Positions 8,401 to 10,671 of a DNA stretch of 10,671 nucleotides are shown piece by piece. A program made the position numbers and the translations under genes. The DNA is taken from contig WELB01000019.1 in NCBI GenBank assembly GCA_009602725.1, positions 1,027,950 to 1,038,620 on the forward strand, read 5' to 3'. The notes beneath the pieces were generated by a model. It was not told the origin of the DNA. It did not search any database and saw only the letters and a list, made by a program, of their open reading frames with translations. This stretch comes from Spirogloea muscicola. Taxonomy: Eukaryota; Streptophyta; Zygnematophyceae; Spirogloeales; Spirogloeaceae. Within the stretch, counting starts at the first letter, position 1. Every line of letters starts with the position of its first letter.

Positions 8401-10671
8401 CTCAGTCTAAGCATCAGTGCTACCAACCACATGTCTCCATGACGCAACCAGCAACCAGCAATTGTGCCAGTAACACCAGCGTGCCACTAATAATGAAATG
8501 TTATGGAGGAATACAGCTACTCTTCATTCATATGATCTGCCTTACAACCATCGCTGTCACTACTTAATAACAGGTATTACTGATTGCTATCTTGCAACCC
8601 GTACACAGAAACGCAACTACCCCTGGTATGGCATGCCAGGAGCGGCACCTTGGACGGCTCCATCCCAGGACGCGCTACGCAGCTCCTCAAGCAGCTGCTC
8701 TGCCTTGTCCAGCGTCGCCATCTTCATCGCCATGCTCACCTGCGGCGCAGCAGCAGCAGCCGCTGTCAAGGAGCGTTAGCTTGACCCAGGTGCTGCCTCG
8801 ACATTGTCAAGCTTGGGTGGCACACTTGGCGCCATCCAAGGTGGGCCTCAGATGTCGGACTGCAGGGCCCTGCCTCGGCGTGGCTGGCGTAGTCCAGGAG
8901 CGCAGCCTTCTCCTTGCGCAGCGCCAGGATGCGCTTGATGTTGCCTGTGTTGTCGAGCTCGCCAGACGACGCCCGCGTCACGTGCGCACGGTACACCTCC
9001 TCACGCAGCGCCCGGCTCTTGGCGTGCTGCGAGCACAGAAACGCAGTTGCCAGCACAGAGCCATGCGCGGCCGTCACGAGGATTGCTAAGCAGCTCGAGG
9101 ACCTGGGGGTGGGACACGACGAGGAGGGAGGAAACTGAGGAGGGGGGGACTGGACTTGTGGCTAGGCGTGGGGGTAAGGTTGGCAGACCTGGAGGACGGG
9201 CATGAGGGAGGGGGCGTCGAGCGTGAGAAGCCACGGCCCAGCCTCCGGCGTCGCGCCCTCGTGGCCCTGCCGCGGAGCAAGAGAAGCCCAAGAGGCGGAT
9301 CTCGGGCCTGCTCAGCTTGGCGGTCGCGACGGCGGCGGCTGCAATGGCAGCTGCGCAGCCCTGCCAGCAGCCCGCCCGCAGGGATGCCACACCTTGGCAG
9401 CTGCCGTCTGTGCAGCGAGGCCCAGAGCGGAGGGCGGGAGGCCCGCAACGTCTGCTGGGTCGGTCACGAGCTTGGCAAACGCCTTTGTCGCGTCCAACAC
9501 GTTGTTGCTGAACTTGGTGGACAGCTGGGCGAGCTCCTGCTGGATCTCGTTGTACCGGTCCTTGGCCGCGCCCTCCAGCGCCACGCCGCTGAGCTGCGCC
9601 TCCTTCAGCTCGGCTGCAGCGGGCACACCGCGCAAGCGGGGCCACAGGCAGTGCCGGCAGCGCTCACTGTCAGTGAGGAGCCGGGAGCTTGGGAGGAGGT
9701 AGGAGAGAGGAAGGGCAGCAAGGACGGGGTAGAGAAGGGCTTGGGAGGGAGAGGGAAGAGGGAGGGGGAGAAGGATGACCCTCCAGGAGGAAAGAGGGAG
9801 GAGGGAGGAGGGGAGGAGGGAGGAGGGAGGAGGGAGGAGGGACTGCGGAGGGAAGTAGCGGGACGAGTGACCAGGTTGTTGCGGCGGTCACCCTCCACAA
9901 TGCGCCGCTGGGGTTCGGTGAGGCTGTCCCAGCCCGAGCCGTCACGGATAGCGCGGAACGCGTCGTACAGCGGCCGGCTCTGGCTGAGCCGCAGCGAGAA
10001 CTTGACGCGCTCCGGCTGCAGGCGGCCGCGCGGCGCTGCCGCAGTCAGCAGAAGGAGTGCCGAGGGCACACTGCTGTACCAGAGACACTGCTTTAAGAGA
10101 AGTCCATTTGCAATATAGATGAATTCAATGTAGATCATTATCAGGAAAGAAGTATGCCTTTCGAAGAATTGAACCCGGGTGGCCATTTTGGTGGGGCGGC
10201 AGCCCTACCTGGACCTCGTCCACGGCGGTGCGCAGCGCCTCGGAGTCGCGCACGGCCTTGAGGTGGTTGACGGCGCCCCAGGCGACGGCCAGGCGGTCTC
10301 CCAGCCGCTCCAGCGGCTGCACCAGGCCAGGCCACGACGGCTGCACCGCCGCCTCCAGCGCCTCCAGCTCCCGCTCCTGCGCCAGCCCGTCCAGAGACAC
10401 AGGTGTGAACGAGCGCCACGGCGAGAGGCGACAGAGCATGGCGGCCAGCGATTCCACGAGCGGCGGCGGCGACGAGTGGGAGCGCACGGAGTCGGCGAGG
10501 ATCTGGCGGATGCCCGGCACGACGTGCTCCGCGCGCATGGCGTCGAAGGGCGGGAACGGCGCGCTCCACAGCAGCGGGTTGCCATCGCAGGCGCCGGCGC
10601 CGTCGCCAGCGGCGGCGGCGGCAGCGGCGTCCGCAGCCGGAGTCGCAGCAGCTGCCGCAGAGGCGGCCGCC
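5405..10671 (-). CDS. M3-family zinc oligopeptidase (oligopeptidase A / organellar oligopeptidase type), 15-16 exons, 5' partial
   Basis: Metallopeptidase that cleaves short peptides, such as degraded transit peptides in chloroplasts and mitochondria (family knowledge). Exons: 10671-10209, 10015-9892, 9613-9393, 9266-9189, 9026-8874, 8739-8649, 8315-8194, 8057-7950, 7755-7510, 7070-6925, 6662-6545, 6396-6205, 5942-5877, 5690-5619, 5488-5405 (TGA). All junction phases agree. The first exon probably hides one more intron (10487-10377). About 720-760 residues are visible. An Ala-rich leader, probably part of a transit peptide, precedes NPLL and the [13 protein letters not shown] region. [23 protein letters not shown] and [18 protein letters not shown] follow. 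The zinc site HEFGH is at 7055-7041; its third ligand is the Glu of DAVELPSQ at 6965-6963. The substrate-side motif [17 protein letters not shown] ends exon 12. The C-terminus reads LLRHSGLL plus VGSTA. All catalytic residues are present. The start lies right of the window. Confidence 0.95.
8740..8873 (-). other. GC-AG intron of the oligopeptidase gene
   Basis: The exon ending DYASHAE (GAG at 8876-8874) is followed by GCAGGG. The next exon starts after GCCGCAG with [14 protein letters not shown]. Joining them restores the conserved HAEVSMA-type stretch, and no GT donor nearby does so in frame. GC-AG introns are a minor natural class. Confidence 0.7.
9679..9855. repeat. Long purine (plus) / pyrimidine (minus) tract of GGAGGA/GGAGGG units
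   Basis: Almost pure A/G on the plus strand, densest at 9783-9842, built of GGAGGGAGGAGGG-type units with many runs of three or more G. It sits in the middle of the 278-nt intron 9891-9614 of the oligopeptidase, so the pre-mRNA carries a long C/U-rich stretch. The plus strand could form G-quadruplex or triplex structures. Confidence 0.85.
10377..10487 (-). other. Probable 111-nt stop-free in-frame intron in the first visible oligopeptidase exon
   Basis: Removal between TCC|GTGCGC and GGCGCAG|GAGCGG joins IRQILADS to [18 protein letters not shown], the spacing expected for M3 oligopeptidase N-termini. Retained, it would add 37 residues (Ser/Pro-rich, not matching the family). Its length is a multiple of three and it has no stop, so both forms would be translatable. 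The donor is weak, so this is inference from family length. Confidence 0.55.

Noticed and set aside
9156-10118. Plus-strand open frame of about 320 codons opposite the oligopeptidase
   Set aside because: It is the antisense of conserved M3 exons and the polypurine intron, highly basic/Gly/Glu-rich with no domain. GC-rich antisense frames stay open by composition.
10155-10190. tRNA-like GGTTCAATTC on the minus strand
   Set aside because: No T stem and no other tRNA arms are present; the segment lies inside a normal intron.

Overview
This window looks like nuclear DNA from a unicellular green alga (Chlorophyta, possibly a Chlorella-like trebouxiophyte; the exact lineage is inferred). The evidence is very GC-rich coding exons, many short GT-AG introns (about 110-440 nt), GGC/GCC trinucleotide tracts that encode Ala/Gly/Pro runs, organelle-type proteins of plant kind, and TGTAA motifs at plausible 3' ends, as known in chlorophytes. 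There is no prokaryotic operon structure, rRNA, convincing tRNA, CRISPR array or intact mobile element.

Layout from left to right. (1) At the left edge, on the minus strand, are the first 20 codons of a protein beginning MAKKRK; the rest lies outside. (2) Positions 63 to about 973 are non-coding and hold a 35-nt near-perfect palindrome. (3) On the minus strand at 2615-1178 is a four-exon gene for a protein of about 248 residues. Its core resembles the haem-utilisation ChuX/HutX/HemS fold, and it has a probable organelle-targeting N-terminus. (4) A GC-rich intergenic region of about 0.65 kb with hairpins and a CGG tract lies head-to-head between that gene and the next, and probably serves as a shared promoter region. 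(5) On the plus strand, to 4400, is an m-type (plastid) thioredoxin with an intact WCGPC site. Its 5' end is uncertain: either a spliced upstream exon containing an ambiguous base, or an alternative ATG inside the putative intron. (6) Positions 4401-5404 separate two convergent genes and hold their 3' regions. (7) On the minus strand from beyond 10671 down to 5405 is a large M3-family zinc oligopeptidase (oligopeptidase A / plant organellar oligopeptidase, TOP type), which I rebuilt as 15 or 16 exons with every junction in phase.

Functional reading (inference): at least two of the genes, thioredoxin m and the M3 oligopeptidase, belong to organelle redox control and organelle peptide turnover; the ChuX-like protein may handle tetrapyrrole in the same compartment. 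I found no unknown multi-gene system. The most useful observations concern gene structure: the thioredoxin start ambiguity, a GC-AG intron and a stop-free 111-nt in-frame intron in the peptidase, and the unusual ChuX-like gene divergent from the thioredoxin.
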